Below are positions 1 to 9,140 of a stretch of DNA of 64,000 nucleotides, piece by piece. This stretch comes from Litorimonas sp963972195 (GTDB taxonomy: Bacteria > Pseudomonadota > Alphaproteobacteria > Caulobacterales > Maricaulaceae): contig CAXATH010000002.1 of NCBI GenBank assembly GCA_963972195.1, positions 186,001 to 250,000 on the forward strand. Direction: 5' to 3'. The notes below the pieces were generated by a model. It made no database searches. It was given only the letters and a program-made list of their open reading frames with translations, and was not told the origin of the DNA. How positions within the stretch are numbered: position 1 is the first letter of the stretch; the number at the start of each line of letters is the position of its first letter. Made by a program: the position numbers and the translations under genes.

Positions 1-474
1 AATGGCGCGCGTCGCGGCGTGGCGCATCCGGTCGATTTGCTCATTCACCGAACTGTCTTTTTCAATGAATGTGTCGGTGCGCGGAACATAGGCCTCGGGC
101 TGATAATAATCATAATAGGATACGAAGTATTCAACCGCATTGTCCGGGAAAAAGCTCTTAAATTCGGAATAAAGCTGCGCCGCGAGTGTTTTATTCGGCG
201 CCATGATCAGGGCAGGGCGCTGGGTCGCCTCAATGATCTTGGCCATAGTAAAAGTTTTACCGGAACCGGTGACCCCCAAAAGGACTTGGTCGCGCTCAAT
301 CGAGTTCAACCCGTCGCAGAGCTCTTCAATCGCTTTCGGCTGATCGCCCTTAGGCTCATATTCCGAAACAAGCCGAAACCGCTTCCCGCCTTCGGATTTG
401 TCCGGTCTGTCGGGACGGTGAGGCTGCCACATGGACAGATTTTGTTCCGGATGGAGCTGGGTGACATTCGCCAT
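1..474 (-). CDS. uvrB: UvrB, excinuclease ABC subunit B (5' part; gene runs off the window)
   Basis: Nucleotide excision repair helicase-like damage-verification subunit, which acts with UvrA and UvrC in the cytoplasm. The visible 158 N-terminal residues contain the usual GDQP-x-AI entry motif (about residues 43-49), the Walker A GVTGSGKT (67-74), the MAPNKTLAAQL motif and the damage-probing beta-hairpin region YDYYQPEAYVP (121-131). The ATG at 474 was chosen because it opens the frame shortly before the conserved region; the roughly 30-residue leader is a little longer than in many UvrBs, so a later start is possible. The remaining three quarters of the gene lie outside the window. It is divergent from the sigma-factor gene at 627. 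Confidence 0.95.
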   Translation of the reverse strand, partial: MANVTQLHPEQNLSMWQPHRPDRPDKSEGGKRFRLVSEYEPKGDQPKAIEELCDGLNSIERDQVLLGVTGSGKTFTMAKIIEATQRPALIMAPNKTLAAQLYSEFKSFFPDNAVEYFVSYYDYYQPEAYVPRTDTFIEKDSSVNEQIDRMRHAATRAI

Positions 475-626
475 GGCTCCAATATGGTCATAGTGTGAGG
501 TTTGGCAAGGCCGCTAAGTGCGACGAGAAGGTTATAAAATTTGAAATAGAGCACAAAAGAAAAATCCACGCCCCAACGCCAAGCGTATTGTTTTAGAGTG
601 TTTCAATTTGTCAGCTTGGATTTGTC

Positions 627-1310
627 ATGACTTTGTCGATTGTGGAAGATAAGATTTCAAAGTCACCGCAGGCAGAAGGGAAATGCATGCCCACCCCCGG
701 ACCTGGCCAGAATTATGGCCGGACAGCTTCTAAAAAGAGTATCAGCGCTGCGCGCCGGGATGCACAGTGGCTGCACAATATTGCCGAGAGAAAAGACGCG
801 AAAGCCCTTTCAGATTTGTTCGAAATTTATGGCCCCAAGCTCAAAGGTTGGCTGATGGCCAGAGGCGTTGGCGACGGCACAGCTGAGGATATTGTTCAGG
901 ACATCATGATAAAGGTTTGGACGAAGGCTCACAAATTTGATCCGTCCAAAGCCAGTTTTGCGACTTGGGTTTACAGAATGACCCGCAATCGCTGGATAGA
1001 TCACAAACGCAAACATGGGCGCATGGATGTTCGTGACCCTGAACTCATGAAAATTATCGCAGATGATGAAGTTCCGTCGGCGGAACATAACTTCATGTCA
1101 CAAGAAAATTCAGACATTTTAAAAGAACAAATTGCGCGTTTATCTAAACCACAACAAACGGCGATCCGTATGGCCTATATGGAATTCAAGACACATAAAG
1201 AGATTGCGTCGGAAATCGGGGTTCCGTTGGGTACTGTCAAAACGCGTATCCGAAGCGCTATTCAAGTTTTAAAATCGAATATGGCTCGACAGATAGGAAA
1301 TATACGATGA
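627..1310 (+). CDS. ECF-type RNA polymerase sigma factor (RpoE-like, paired with ChrR-like anti-sigma)
   Basis: Sigma-70 family, extracytoplasmic-function type, directing core RNA polymerase to a stress regulon. Region 2 (about residues 63-131; AEDIVQD..IKVW...FATWVYRMTRNRWID) and region 4 with its helix-turn-helix (about 170-218; THKEIASEIGVPLGTVKTRIRSA) are both complete. The N-terminus is about 40 residues longer than usual; an internal ATG at 687, preceded by GAAGGGA, is an equally good or better start. The stop overlaps the start of the next gene (ATGA at 1307), so the sigma and its ChrR-like partner are translationally coupled. By analogy with Rhodobacter RpoE-ChrR the trigger could be singlet oxygen or organic peroxides; that is inference. 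Confidence 0.9.
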   Translation: MTLSIVEDKISKSPQAEGKCMPTPGPGQNYGRTASKKSISAARRDAQWLHNIAERKDAKALSDLFEIYGPKLKGWLMARGVGDGTAEDIVQDIMIKVWTKAHKFDPSKASFATWVYRMTRNRWIDHKRKHGRMDVRDPELMKIIADDEVPSAEHNFMSQENSDILKEQIARLSKPQQTAIRMAYMEFKTHKEIASEIGVPLGTVKTRIRSAIQVLKSNMARQIGNIR

Positions 1311-1972
1311 GCTTGCATTTTGAAAATGATGTGGTCTCATCCGAGGCGTGCATAACGGACTACGCCTTAGGGAATCTCAGTCCTGCCAAGCATATTATAA
1401 TGGCCTGTCAAAGCGAGATTTCTGAAAAAGTAGCCGAAGAGGTTTCTTTTCAGGAAGAACTTGCGACAAGCTTTTTAGACGAGACGCAACCCGTTTCTTT
1501 GTCGCCTCACTTTTTAGGGGGCGTGTTGGAAAAGCTTCCACAAGACGAGAGCGATGAAGACGCTCGGCCTTTTGGTCAGGGCTTGGCTCCGAAAACTCTG
1601 CGGTCTGTTTTAGGGCATGGGCTGCAAGACATGAAATGGCGCTCCATGGTTCCGGGTGTCGCTGTACATGACGTTTTGGGAAATCGCCGATACGAAGAAG
1701 GCGAAAGGCTTTATCTTCTCAAAGCCAAGGGGGGGATGAAAATGCCGGAGCATTCTCATAAAGGGGACGAGTGGTCTCTGATCCTGACCGGAAGCTATAC
1801 AATCGGCGATAAAACCTATCGCCGCGGAGACCTGCATATCGAAGACGACACAGTCACCCATGCCCCTCACATTGATGAAGGTGAAGACTGCATCTGTCTT
1901 GTTATGACAGAAGGTCCGCTGTTGATGAAAAGCTGGATTCCGAAGGTTGTGCAAAAGATTGTCGGAATCTGA
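1307..1972 (+). CDS. ChrR-like anti-sigma factor with C-terminal cupin domain
   Basis: Cytoplasmic anti-sigma factor expected to hold the upstream ECF sigma factor inactive. The C-terminal half is a ChrR-type cupin with the metal-binding pattern kept: His149 and His151 in PEHSHKGDEW, Glu155, and a later His (185 or 188) in THAPHID. The N-terminal anti-sigma domain keeps the YALGNLSP stretch (about residue 19), but the H-x3-C-x2-C zinc signature of classical ZAS anti-sigma factors is absent: the equivalent stretch reads KHIIMACQSEISEKV. Length (221 aa) is normal for ChrR. It overlaps the sigma gene by 4 bp. The identification rests on domain order plus context. Confidence 0.85.
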   Translation: MSLHFENDVVSSEACITDYALGNLSPAKHIIMACQSEISEKVAEEVSFQEELATSFLDETQPVSLSPHFLGGVLEKLPQDESDEDARPFGQGLAPKTLRSVLGHGLQDMKWRSMVPGVAVHDVLGNRRYEEGERLYLLKAKGGMKMPEHSHKGDEWSLILTGSYTIGDKTYRRGDLHIEDDTVTHAPHIDEGEDCICLVMTEGPLLMKSWIPKVVQKIVGI

Positions 1973-1985
1973 CGCGCTGACTTAA

Positions 1986-3827
1986 TTAAGCGCGCTTTTC
2001 CCGTTCAATATATTTATCGATAACTTCGCCTAGCACGGTCATCGGGACACTGCCGCCCAGCACGACCGCGTCATTGAAACGTCTATAGTCAAACTTGTCG
2101 CCCAATTCGGCTTTTGCCTTGGCGCGCAACCCGACAATAGCGCTATGCCCGACTTTGTACCCGCAGGCTTGCCCCGGCCACGCGCAGTAACGATCGACTT
2201 CGCTCCGAACTTCTTCGGGATTTGACCCATTATTTGTGACAAACCAATCAATGGCTTCTTCTCGTGTCCAGCGTTTGGCATGAAGGCCCGTATCAACGAC
2301 CAAACGACAGGCCCGGAAGGCCAGAGACTGCAGATACCCAAGTCTTCCAATCGGCAAGTCCTCATACACGCCAAGCTCATCGGCGATTTGTTCGGCGTAA
2401 AGCGCCCAGCCTTCCGAATAGGCATTAAAAGCTAGGAGAGACCGAATGAGCGGCTGTTTGAACGTATATTCGCCCTGCCAGACATGGCCAGGAATGGCTT
2501 CATGATAGGTCAAATCGGGTAGGCTGAATTTGCTGTGCAAATCTGTCGTACGCAGGTTTATCCAGAAATGCCCAGGTTTTTTGCCGTCAATTGACCCGGC
2601 CCCGCCATACGCGCCGGGCGCGCCCGCTTCGACTTCAGGGGCAATCCGCGTAACTTCGAGGAAACCCGGAACAAGGGTTTCGAAAGCTTGCGGCATGCGC
2701 TCGCGAATATCTGTAAGCGTTTCTTCAATAAAGGCCATGATTTCGGCCCGACCCTTATCGCCTTTGGAGAATTGGTAGCGAGGGTCCTTGGACAAAGCCG
2801 TCATTCTCTCTCCGACTGACCCGGTGGTGTAACCCGCAGAGCGAAGAATGGGATCCATTTGAGCGTGGAGTTCTTCTAGCTCTTCGAGTCCCATTTGATG
2901 GACTTCGTCCGGGGACATATTTGTTGTCGTGCTGGCTTTCAGCGTCCAATCATAATAGGCCTCTCCGCCCGGCAAGGCCCAAACCCCAGCATTAGACGTG
3001 GCGCGCGGGGCAAGTGTTTCCAGGGCCGCGATTTGACGTTTGATAGCGGGACGGATTTTCTCTTCCGCCAAAAGCGCCGCTCTTTCCCCGAAGGGCGTGC
3101 CAAATTCTGCGGTTTTCGTAGCAAGCGTTTTGACAATACCCCAGTCTTCTGCAGGTTTTGCATCCGCACCTTTCAACTGACCGAGAGTTTTCTCCATGAG
3201 GAAGTCCGGCAGGATAACGCCTTTCTCCCCATTCTCAAGCACGCGCGCGGTTTCTCCGTCAAGTTGCCGGGCATAAGCTTCCATCCGCAAAAGGTAGCTG
3301 TCGGCATCCGAATGCTTTTCGATGGAATGAGAAGAATCCAAAAAGCTGGGGATTTCGATAAACGCCCCGGTATTTTGCGCGACCACATAGGGACTGTTTC
3401 GATAGGACCAATTTGAATTGAGCAAGGCGACATCGCCGTAGGGCAGATCAAATCCTTCTGCTGTCGTCTCAAAAACGGATCGAACGACCTCAAACGTCAG
3501 CGCTTCATCCTCTGGCAATGACGCCGTATCCACCTGATTTAATTTGGCGAGCATAGCCCGCACATCACTTTCAATCTCCGCTTGTCCGGCGGGCGACCTG
3601 TCGGTCAATTGAGATTTAAGATAACGATATTCACCCGTATCAATTCCGGCGCTCGACGCCGTTTCCGGGTAGGCGTTGAGGATAAGGTCTGTCGCCTGAC
3701 CCATCAAATCCATATCGGACTGCGGCGCCGTCCCAGCGGATGGCGTGGCGCATCCGGTAAAGGCCAAGGCAGAGGTTGCGGCGGCCGCCGCAGAGGTTTG
3801 AAGGAGGGTGCGACGGGAAACTGACAT
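1986..3827 (-). CDS. DUF885 family Tat-exported lipoprotein (putative metallopeptidase-like)
   Basis: A 613-residue protein of the DUF885 family, whose members resemble zinc metallopeptidases. The start at 3827 is preferred over an upstream ATG at 3869 because it has an AAAGG ribosome-binding site and gives a clean Tat signal (MSVSRRTLLQ) followed by a lipobox (LAFTGC), so the protein is probably folded before export and lipid-anchored. The characteristic HEAIPGH motif lies near residues 442-448, and the downstream YSEGWALYAEQ motif, which normally supplies a third ligand, is present. The substrate is unknown; related proteins are sometimes annotated as dipeptidases. It is convergent with the anti-sigma gene, only 13 bp away. 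Confidence 0.85.
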   Translation of the reverse strand: MSVSRRTLLQTSAAAAATSALAFTGCATPSAGTAPQSDMDLMGQATDLILNAYPETASSAGIDTGEYRYLKSQLTDRSPAGQAEIESDVRAMLAKLNQVDTASLPEDEALTFEVVRSVFETTAEGFDLPYGDVALLNSNWSYRNSPYVVAQNTGAFIEIPSFLDSSHSIEKHSDADSYLLRMEAYARQLDGETARVLENGEKGVILPDFLMEKTLGQLKGADAKPAEDWGIVKTLATKTAEFGTPFGERAALLAEEKIRPAIKRQIAALETLAPRATSNAGVWALPGGEAYYDWTLKASTTTNMSPDEVHQMGLEELEELHAQMDPILRSAGYTTGSVGERMTALSKDPRYQFSKGDKGRAEIMAFIEETLTDIRERMPQAFETLVPGFLEVTRIAPEVEAGAPGAYGGAGSIDGKKPGHFWINLRTTDLHSKFSLPDLTYHEAIPGHVWQGEYTFKQPLIRSLLAFNAYSEGWALYAEQIADELGVYEDLPIGRLGYLQSLAFRACRLVVDTGLHAKRWTREEAIDWFVTNNGSNPEEVRSEVDRYCAWPGQACGYKVGHSAIVGLRAKAKAELGDKFDYRRFNDAVVLGGSVPMTVLGEVIDKYIEREKRA

Positions 3828-3935
3828 ATCAGACCTTTGTAAAATTTCAGACACGCAAATATCTGACACGCCCTTCCAAGCAAATCAAACGCTTGGAATG
3901 ACCCATTTTAGAAAAACCTACCTTATTAGAATAAC

Positions 3936-6779
3936 CTACCCGTAGGCGTCGTAATGGTGGGTAATTGCGATGGTGATTTGGCGGACCAATTCAGACGCCC
4001 TTTGAAGAGGTTTGATGATGGTGCCGGAAATATGCGGATATCCGCCTGAGCCGCCCACTTTCACACCTGATTTTTCCACCAGGTCTTCTGTCCAACTCAA
4101 GGCGTCGCGCTTTTCGGGGTAACGCTGGCGTAAATCTTCCAGAATGGAATCGATCTGAAAAGTCTGAAGCCTCTGCAGAACATTCATCTGCGATGTATTT
4201 TCGTCGCCAATAGCGGGAAGGTCCGTGACAATAATCATCATTTTCATGACGATTGCGAGACGTAGCGCGTGTAAAATCTTTAGCGTCTCCGGGTCGCAAT
4301 CCGAACAAGCCAAGTCACTCTGGCCCAAAGTGGCCTGCGCATTATATTGATCCATGCGAAGGCGGTTGGCCAAATCCATAATTTGGGAACGCCAATTGGA
4401 TTGGCTGAGTGTGTCCGCGACAATTAATGAGCGCTGCGCCAAGACAGGCTCGTTCCCTGAAAGAGCGCGGCTGATCCAGAATCCCGGATCAAACAACCGG
4501 CCATAAGCTGTCAGAGCTGAAAATTGTGTTCGGCCCATAGAGGTGGCTGCAAGACGGAAAATACTGCGCGCTCTGGCCGAGGTTTCCAGCAGGCTTTCAA
4601 ATTTTTCACTGTCAATCGCCGCGGCCCGGCCGATACCAAAGATAATGTTGGCCGGCGTCCCAAATTGCTGCAAAATCGCATTATGCGGAATGGCGCGAAG
4701 CTGGCGGGGATTAAACATGTCAGCGCCGCCGCCAGGCGCTGCTCTTTTAACGGCGCGTGACCCGGTTGGGATTAAAAGATTCTGACCAAAACCGCCAAGA
4801 AGCGTGATGTAATTCGGGTCTCTATACAGGCTGTCCTGTTCTGATCCGATGGTCCGGAAAATATCCCAGGAGAAATCATTCTCAGTATAAAAACTGTCAT
4901 CTTCCGCCTTGCTTCGATCCGCATATCGGGCCGCGACCAAAGAGTGAGTGGTGGCACCAGAAAGGGAAGGTGTCTGGAACCAGAGAAATCCGTCTCCGCC
5001 CTGAAAACTCACTTCATGGCAAAGATGTACGCCGCGTTTTTCAAATTGATGAATGGCCCAAGGGCTCATGGCGTAATCAACGCGTTCCTGAATATTCCCG
5101 GGGTGACCTCCGCGTCCCAGCCCTTCACCGTGAGTGTTAAACACAAGCGCGGTAACATCCTGCATTTCATTCTTTTCCATCTGATGGGCGAAATGAGAAT
5201 GAAGTCGCTCAATGGCGAGTGTGGCCGGAATTTGTCCCATAAAGCGCCCGGCATCAGAGAAGCCGGTCTGTATAGCGAACACGCCGCGAGATTTCACATA
5301 GTCCTTATAGACCGGATTGCTCAACATCTTGCCGATAATCCGCCCGCCATTATTGAGCGCGTCTGCCGTCTCAAACAGCGGAGAGATATCCAGATGGTTT
5401 TCCAGCCCGTAGAGACGCGCCAGATAAAGGACGCCAAGCGGAACAAGGCTGTCTTCGGTCTCTGCGATCAACAAGCGTATAGGAGTCTTGTCGTCGATAT
5501 ATTTATGCATTTGCGCCGAAAGGATCATCTTTTCATGCGCGGTACTTTTCTCCAGAGCGAGAGACGCGAAGTTGACCGATTGGGCTTTCACAGATTTAGT
5601 CAGCTTGGTGGCTTTATTGAGTAAGGTCCGATTGTCGGAGGATTGCTGATCCATGCCGAAAATAGGCCGAATTGCGGACAGAACATGGCGGGCATTCAAG
5701 CGGAAATGAATTCGCGCGGTCCCCAGGCCAAAAGCGACCATTTGCGCTCGCAAAACAATAAGGTTTGATGCCAGACTATCATCTGCCCCTTGAATGGCTT
5801 TGCCAATGAGTTCAATTGCCAAGTCGAGATTTGTGAAGCGGCGTGTGGAATCCCGAGTAAGATTATTTGCGGCGGCGACCAAATTTTTGGGCTGGGTAAT
5901 ATCTTTTTCGAACAGCGTGAGATCGCGTTTAGCGCTGGATTGGGCATCGGAAAGTTTGTCAATCAGTGTTTCTAAAGCTTCTTCACTTTTGGCTTCGAGG
6001 TTTCCTTTGGTTTGCAGCGCCTGCGCCGTTTTGAGATAGCGCTCCAATTGCATATGCTTTTCGGTCAGGCGAAGGCGAAGGGCGTCCCCCCAGGAAATAT
6101 CGGTTCGGCCATCAATATCATATCCCACCCAGCTATAGGCATCGGCGAGATGAGGTGTCAGCTCGGTCCAGTTTTTCTCAAAGTTTTTCTGAGCCACATC
6201 GAGTATTTTGGTGTTTATATGATTTAAAGACCCTTGAATGCGCTCCAGTGTCGCTTGTGTATCCTCATGCTCTTCCAACAAAGTTGGCGCGCGTTTCGGA
6301 AGATAGGGATAGGATTTTAGTTCTTCGGCTTCTTCGTCAAACTCACCGTCTTTTTTTGAAGCCAACGCTCCAAGACAATTTCGGATGTCGCGGGAGAGAG
6401 AAAAAGTGGGATGTGCGGTCAGCACAATTCCCAAGCCGGGCGTCTCCGCCCAGGCCTTAAAACTTTCCCAGCCTTTACTAGCTTGCGCCTTGGCAATCTC
6501 GGTAACTTTGGCTTCAAGCGCTTCAACTTGTTCCAGTCCCGAGCGCCGCCTCAGGCGTCGAATGCGCTCTATGGCGCCTCTGTCAGAGAGCTGTTTGACA
6601 AGTTCTTCGATATGACGGAAGGCGAGTTTGCGCTCTTCTACATCTTTGGAAATATCATAAGCCAGCACCTTGACCGCATTGGCCTGCGGGTCCTGATCCA
6701 TATCTTTCTTATGTTCGGAAAGCCGTTTTTGCAGACGTTCCAGTAGTTCGTCGGATTTAATTGCGCGTGTAATTGTCAT
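3936..6779 (-). CDS. ppc: Phosphoenolpyruvate carboxylase, divergent
   Basis: Homologue of PEP carboxylase, which makes oxaloacetate from PEP and bicarbonate to refill the TCA cycle; 947 residues from the ATG at 6779. That start lies 5 bp after the gap stop codon and has an AGGA just upstream, so gap and ppc form one operon. Recognisable family motifs are VLTAHPT (about residue 121), GFSD (cf. GYSDS), THGEGLGRGG (cf. FHGRGG..GRGG) and RAIP. Several positions that are near-invariant in E. coli PEPC differ: TAHPTE reads TAHPTF, the FHGR arginine is replaced by Glu, the GYSDS-x-KD lysine is Arg, and the usual C-terminal NTG end is missing. It is either a divergent true PEPC, as known in some Alphaproteobacteria, or a paralogue with altered chemistry. 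Confidence 0.8.
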   Translation of the reverse strand: MTITRAIKSDELLERLQKRLSEHKKDMDQDPQANAVKVLAYDISKDVEERKLAFRHIEELVKQLSDRGAIERIRRLRRRSGLEQVEALEAKVTEIAKAQASKGWESFKAWAETPGLGIVLTAHPTFSLSRDIRNCLGALASKKDGEFDEEAEELKSYPYLPKRAPTLLEEHEDTQATLERIQGSLNHINTKILDVAQKNFEKNWTELTPHLADAYSWVGYDIDGRTDISWGDALRLRLTEKHMQLERYLKTAQALQTKGNLEAKSEEALETLIDKLSDAQSSAKRDLTLFEKDITQPKNLVAAANNLTRDSTRRFTNLDLAIELIGKAIQGADDSLASNLIVLRAQMVAFGLGTARIHFRLNARHVLSAIRPIFGMDQQSSDNRTLLNKATKLTKSVKAQSVNFASLALEKSTAHEKMILSAQMHKYIDDKTPIRLLIAETEDSLVPLGVLYLARLYGLENHLDISPLFETADALNNGGRIIGKMLSNPVYKDYVKSRGVFAIQTGFSDAGRFMGQIPATLAIERLHSHFAHQMEKNEMQDVTALVFNTHGEGLGRGGHPGNIQERVDYAMSPWAIHQFEKRGVHLCHEVSFQGGDGFLWFQTPSLSGATTHSLVAARYADRSKAEDDSFYTENDFSWDIFRTIGSEQDSLYRDPNYITLLGGFGQNLLIPTGSRAVKRAAPGGGADMFNPRQLRAIPHNAILQQFGTPANIIFGIGRAAAIDSEKFESLLETSARARSIFRLAATSMGRTQFSALTAYGRLFDPGFWISRALSGNEPVLAQRSLIVADTLSQSNWRSQIMDLANRLRMDQYNAQATLGQSDLACSDCDPETLKILHALRLAIVMKMMIIVTDLPAIGDENTSQMNVLQRLQTFQIDSILEDLRQRYPEKRDALSWTEDLVEKSGVKVGGSGGYPHISGTIIKPLQRASELVRQITIAITHHYDAYG

Positions 6780-6784
6780 AAGTC

Positions 6785-7795
6785 CTATAAGTGTTTGGCG
6801 ATTTCCGCGGCTGTATCGAGCATGCGGTTGGAAAAACCCCATTCATTGTCATACCAGCTGAGGACGCGGATCATTTTGTCATGCATGACAACTGTTTCGC
6901 CGTTCAAAAAGCTGGAGGAATGTGGGTCGTGATTAAAGTCAATTGAAACAGTCTGATCCTCAATAACTTGCATGATGCCCTTCAAAGCGCCATCGGCCGC
7001 TTTGGCAAAGGCAGCATTCACGTCCTCGACAGAGGCAGACTTGGTTGTATTCACGACTAAATCGACAACGGATACATTCGGTGTCGGAACGCGGATAGCC
7101 TTACCGTCTAGTTTGCCTTCCAATTCCGGCATGACCAGACCTATGGCCTTTGCCGCGCCGGTAGAAGTGGGGATCATGGAGATAGCCGCTGCGCGGCCCC
7201 GGTTATAATCTTTGCGATGTATTGTATCCAGCGTCGGCTGGTCACCTGTGTAAGAATGAACCGTGGTCATAAACCCTGACTCAATTCCGAACGTGTCATT
7301 TAGAACTTTCGCCAGAGGCGCAAGCGCGTTGGTCGTACAGGACCCATTAGAAACAACGACATCGTCCTTAGTCAGCGTGTCATGATTAACGCCGTAAACA
7401 ATGGTTTTATCCGCATTCGCGCCCGGTGCGGAAATCAAAACGCGTTTGGCTCCGGCGTCAAGGTGCTTTGCGGCGGCTTCCCTTGCAGTGAAAATCCCCG
7501 TGCATTCCAGAACGATGTCTACCTGATTATCCGCCCAATTCTGATCTTCCAGATTACGTACAGACGTAACCTGTATCGGGCCGTTACCTATATCCAAGCT
7601 GTTTTCCGAAGCTTTTATTGTACCGGGAAAACGACCGTGAACTGAATCATATTTCAATAAATGCGCTAGATTATCGGTTGAAGACAGATCGTTAATGGCA
7701 ACAACCTGAAGGTCATCACGGCCTTGCTCATGCAGGGCGCGCAGCACATTGCGGCCAATGCGTCCAAAACCGTTGATAGCGAGGCGAGTGGTCAT
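6785..7795 (-). CDS. gap: Glyceraldehyde-3-phosphate dehydrogenase, type I
   Basis: Cytoplasmic glycolytic/gluconeogenic enzyme that interconverts glyceraldehyde-3-phosphate and 1,3-bisphosphoglycerate with NAD(P). The 336-residue protein has the N-terminal Rossmann motif INGFGRIGR and the catalytic SNGSCTTNALAP block with Cys153; the usual SNASCTTNCLAP is slightly changed. The conserved His region TTVHSYTGDQ and the C-terminal WYDNEWGFSNRM are intact. Family length is normal. It is the first gene of a gap-ppc operon, with a perfect LacI-family-type palindrome about 70 bp upstream (7865-7880), suggesting control by a carbon-metabolism regulator. Confidence 0.97.
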   Translation of the reverse strand: MTTRLAINGFGRIGRNVLRALHEQGRDDLQVVAINDLSSTDNLAHLLKYDSVHGRFPGTIKASENSLDIGNGPIQVTSVRNLEDQNWADNQVDIVLECTGIFTAREAAAKHLDAGAKRVLISAPGANADKTIVYGVNHDTLTKDDVVVSNGSCTTNALAPLAKVLNDTFGIESGFMTTVHSYTGDQPTLDTIHRKDYNRGRAAAISMIPTSTGAAKAIGLVMPELEGKLDGKAIRVPTPNVSVVDLVVNTTKSASVEDVNAAFAKAADGALKGIMQVIEDQTVSIDFNHDPHSSSFLNGETVVMHDKMIRVLSWYDNEWGFSNRMLDTAAEIAKHL

Positions 7796-7864
7796 ACTAT
7801 TTCCTTTTTAGGTGCAAAATCGTGATAAAATTTTTAGATTCTTTATTGCACGCAATATATTGTC

Positions 7865-7880
7865 CTGACAGCGCTGTCAG
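7865..7880. promoter_or_regulatory. LacI-family-type operator upstream of gap-ppc
   Basis: CTGACAGCGCTGTCAG is a perfect 16-bp palindrome with a central CG. Its core fits the LacI/GalR consensus TGWNANCGNTNWCA exactly. It lies 70 bp upstream of the gap start, in the position of a promoter operator. The rest of the 300-bp gap to the FAD gene is AT-rich and holds no gene. In Alphaproteobacteria, LacI-type regulators such as CceR/PckR control central carbon genes; assigning this site to such a regulator is inference. Confidence 0.6.
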
Positions 7881-8102
7881 CAACTGAATAAAAATTATGT
7901 CCGAAACTGTATTTTGTTCCACTATATGAGGTCATTTGAGTCAAGGCTAATCTCACCTTTCAAGGGTTCCCAAGAATTAAATAGAGTGAATGGACTGTAC
8001 TGGACTAACCAATGTCATTTATTTGCCCGAATTAACCGTTGTTCCGTAACAACTGGTAGGCAACAAGCAACCAGATAAAATTTAAAACAAGTGAGGCTAA
8101 AA

Positions 8103-9098
8103 ATGAGAGTTGCGATAATTGGCGCTGGTATTTCCGGTATGTGTACTGCCATACAGCTCAAGAATGCAGGCTTCAGTGTCACTATTTTCGATAAATCTCG
8201 CGGGATCGGCGGACGTCTGTCGACGCGTTACGCCGGACCTTATGAATTTGACCACGGAGCGCAATATTTTACGGTAAAAGATGACCGTTTTCGTACTCTC
8301 GTAAATAAGGCCGAAAAAGACGGCGCCGTGTCAAAGTGGGAAGGGCGCGCACTTTATTTGAAAACAGGACTTTTGACCTCAGATACCGGCGGGGAAAGAT
8401 GGGTCGGGGTCCCTCGTATGAATAATTTCGCCAAGTTCCTCGCCGATGGCTTGAACATTGTCACTCATCATAAAGTGTCCTCCCTGAAACGGGACGACGA
8501 AGGTTTATGGACACTTGGTTTCGAAGAAACAGAACAAGGGGCTTCTCAGGATAGAAGCGGTTTTGATTATGTCATCTGCACAACCCCGCCGGAGCAGGCA
8601 GTTGATCTTCTGCCATTTGATTTCAAAGACATTGAGAGTTTGAAAGCCGCTAAAATGGAGGCGTGTTATGCTCTGATGATCGGGTTGACGGGCCCGATTG
8701 ATCCCGGTTGGGAGAGCCTGCGCGTGAGTGACCTGCCTGTCGCGTGGCTGGCGGTAAACAGCGCCAAGCCGGGCAGGGCGGATAATATGGGCACAGTGGT
8801 CGCGCACGCCTCGGCTGAATGGTCAAATGCCAATATTGAAACCAGCCGAGAGGACGTACAGGCCGTAATGATGGAAATTACCGCCGCACTTACCCGTCTA
8901 GATCTATCACAGCCAGAGCATGTCAGCTTACACCGCTGGCTGTATGCCAGTGTTGCGAACTCTCCTGAAAAACCGTTTTTGGGTGATGCCGACAAGAAGC
9001 TTTTCGCGATCGGCGATTGGTGCCAAGGCGGCCGCGTCGAAGGCGCTGCTCTGTCGGGTTTTGCTGTAGCCGACTACATTCTTCAAATGGATGGATAG
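8103..9098 (+). CDS. FAD-dependent oxidoreductase, renalase-like
   Basis: Flavoprotein of the renalase/amine-oxidase superfamily; 331 residues from the ATG at 8103, which has a GTGAGG ribosome-binding site. An upstream GTG at 8091 is in frame but lacks a site of its own. The N-terminal dinucleotide fold is textbook: VAIIGAGISG (residues 4-13), then FDKSRGIGGRLSTRY. The C-terminus has the second FAD contact, LFAIGDWCQGGRVEGAALSG. The substrate is unknown; bacterial renalases oxidise aberrant dihydro-nicotinamides. The gene stands alone, divergent from gap-ppc. Confidence 0.85.
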   Translation: MRVAIIGAGISGMCTAIQLKNAGFSVTIFDKSRGIGGRLSTRYAGPYEFDHGAQYFTVKDDRFRTLVNKAEKDGAVSKWEGRALYLKTGLLTSDTGGERWVGVPRMNNFAKFLADGLNIVTHHKVSSLKRDDEGLWTLGFEETEQGASQDRSGFDYVICTTPPEQAVDLLPFDFKDIESLKAAKMEACYALMIGLTGPIDPGWESLRVSDLPVAWLAVNSAKPGRADNMGTVVAHASAEWSNANIETSREDVQAVMMEITAALTRLDLSQPEHVSLHRWLYASVANSPEKPFLGDADKKLFAIGDWCQGGRVEGAALSGFAVADYILQMDG

Positions 9099-9140
9099 CG
9101 TGCCTTGTAAGTCTCAGGCCAAAGGCCTATCTGCGCCCTC

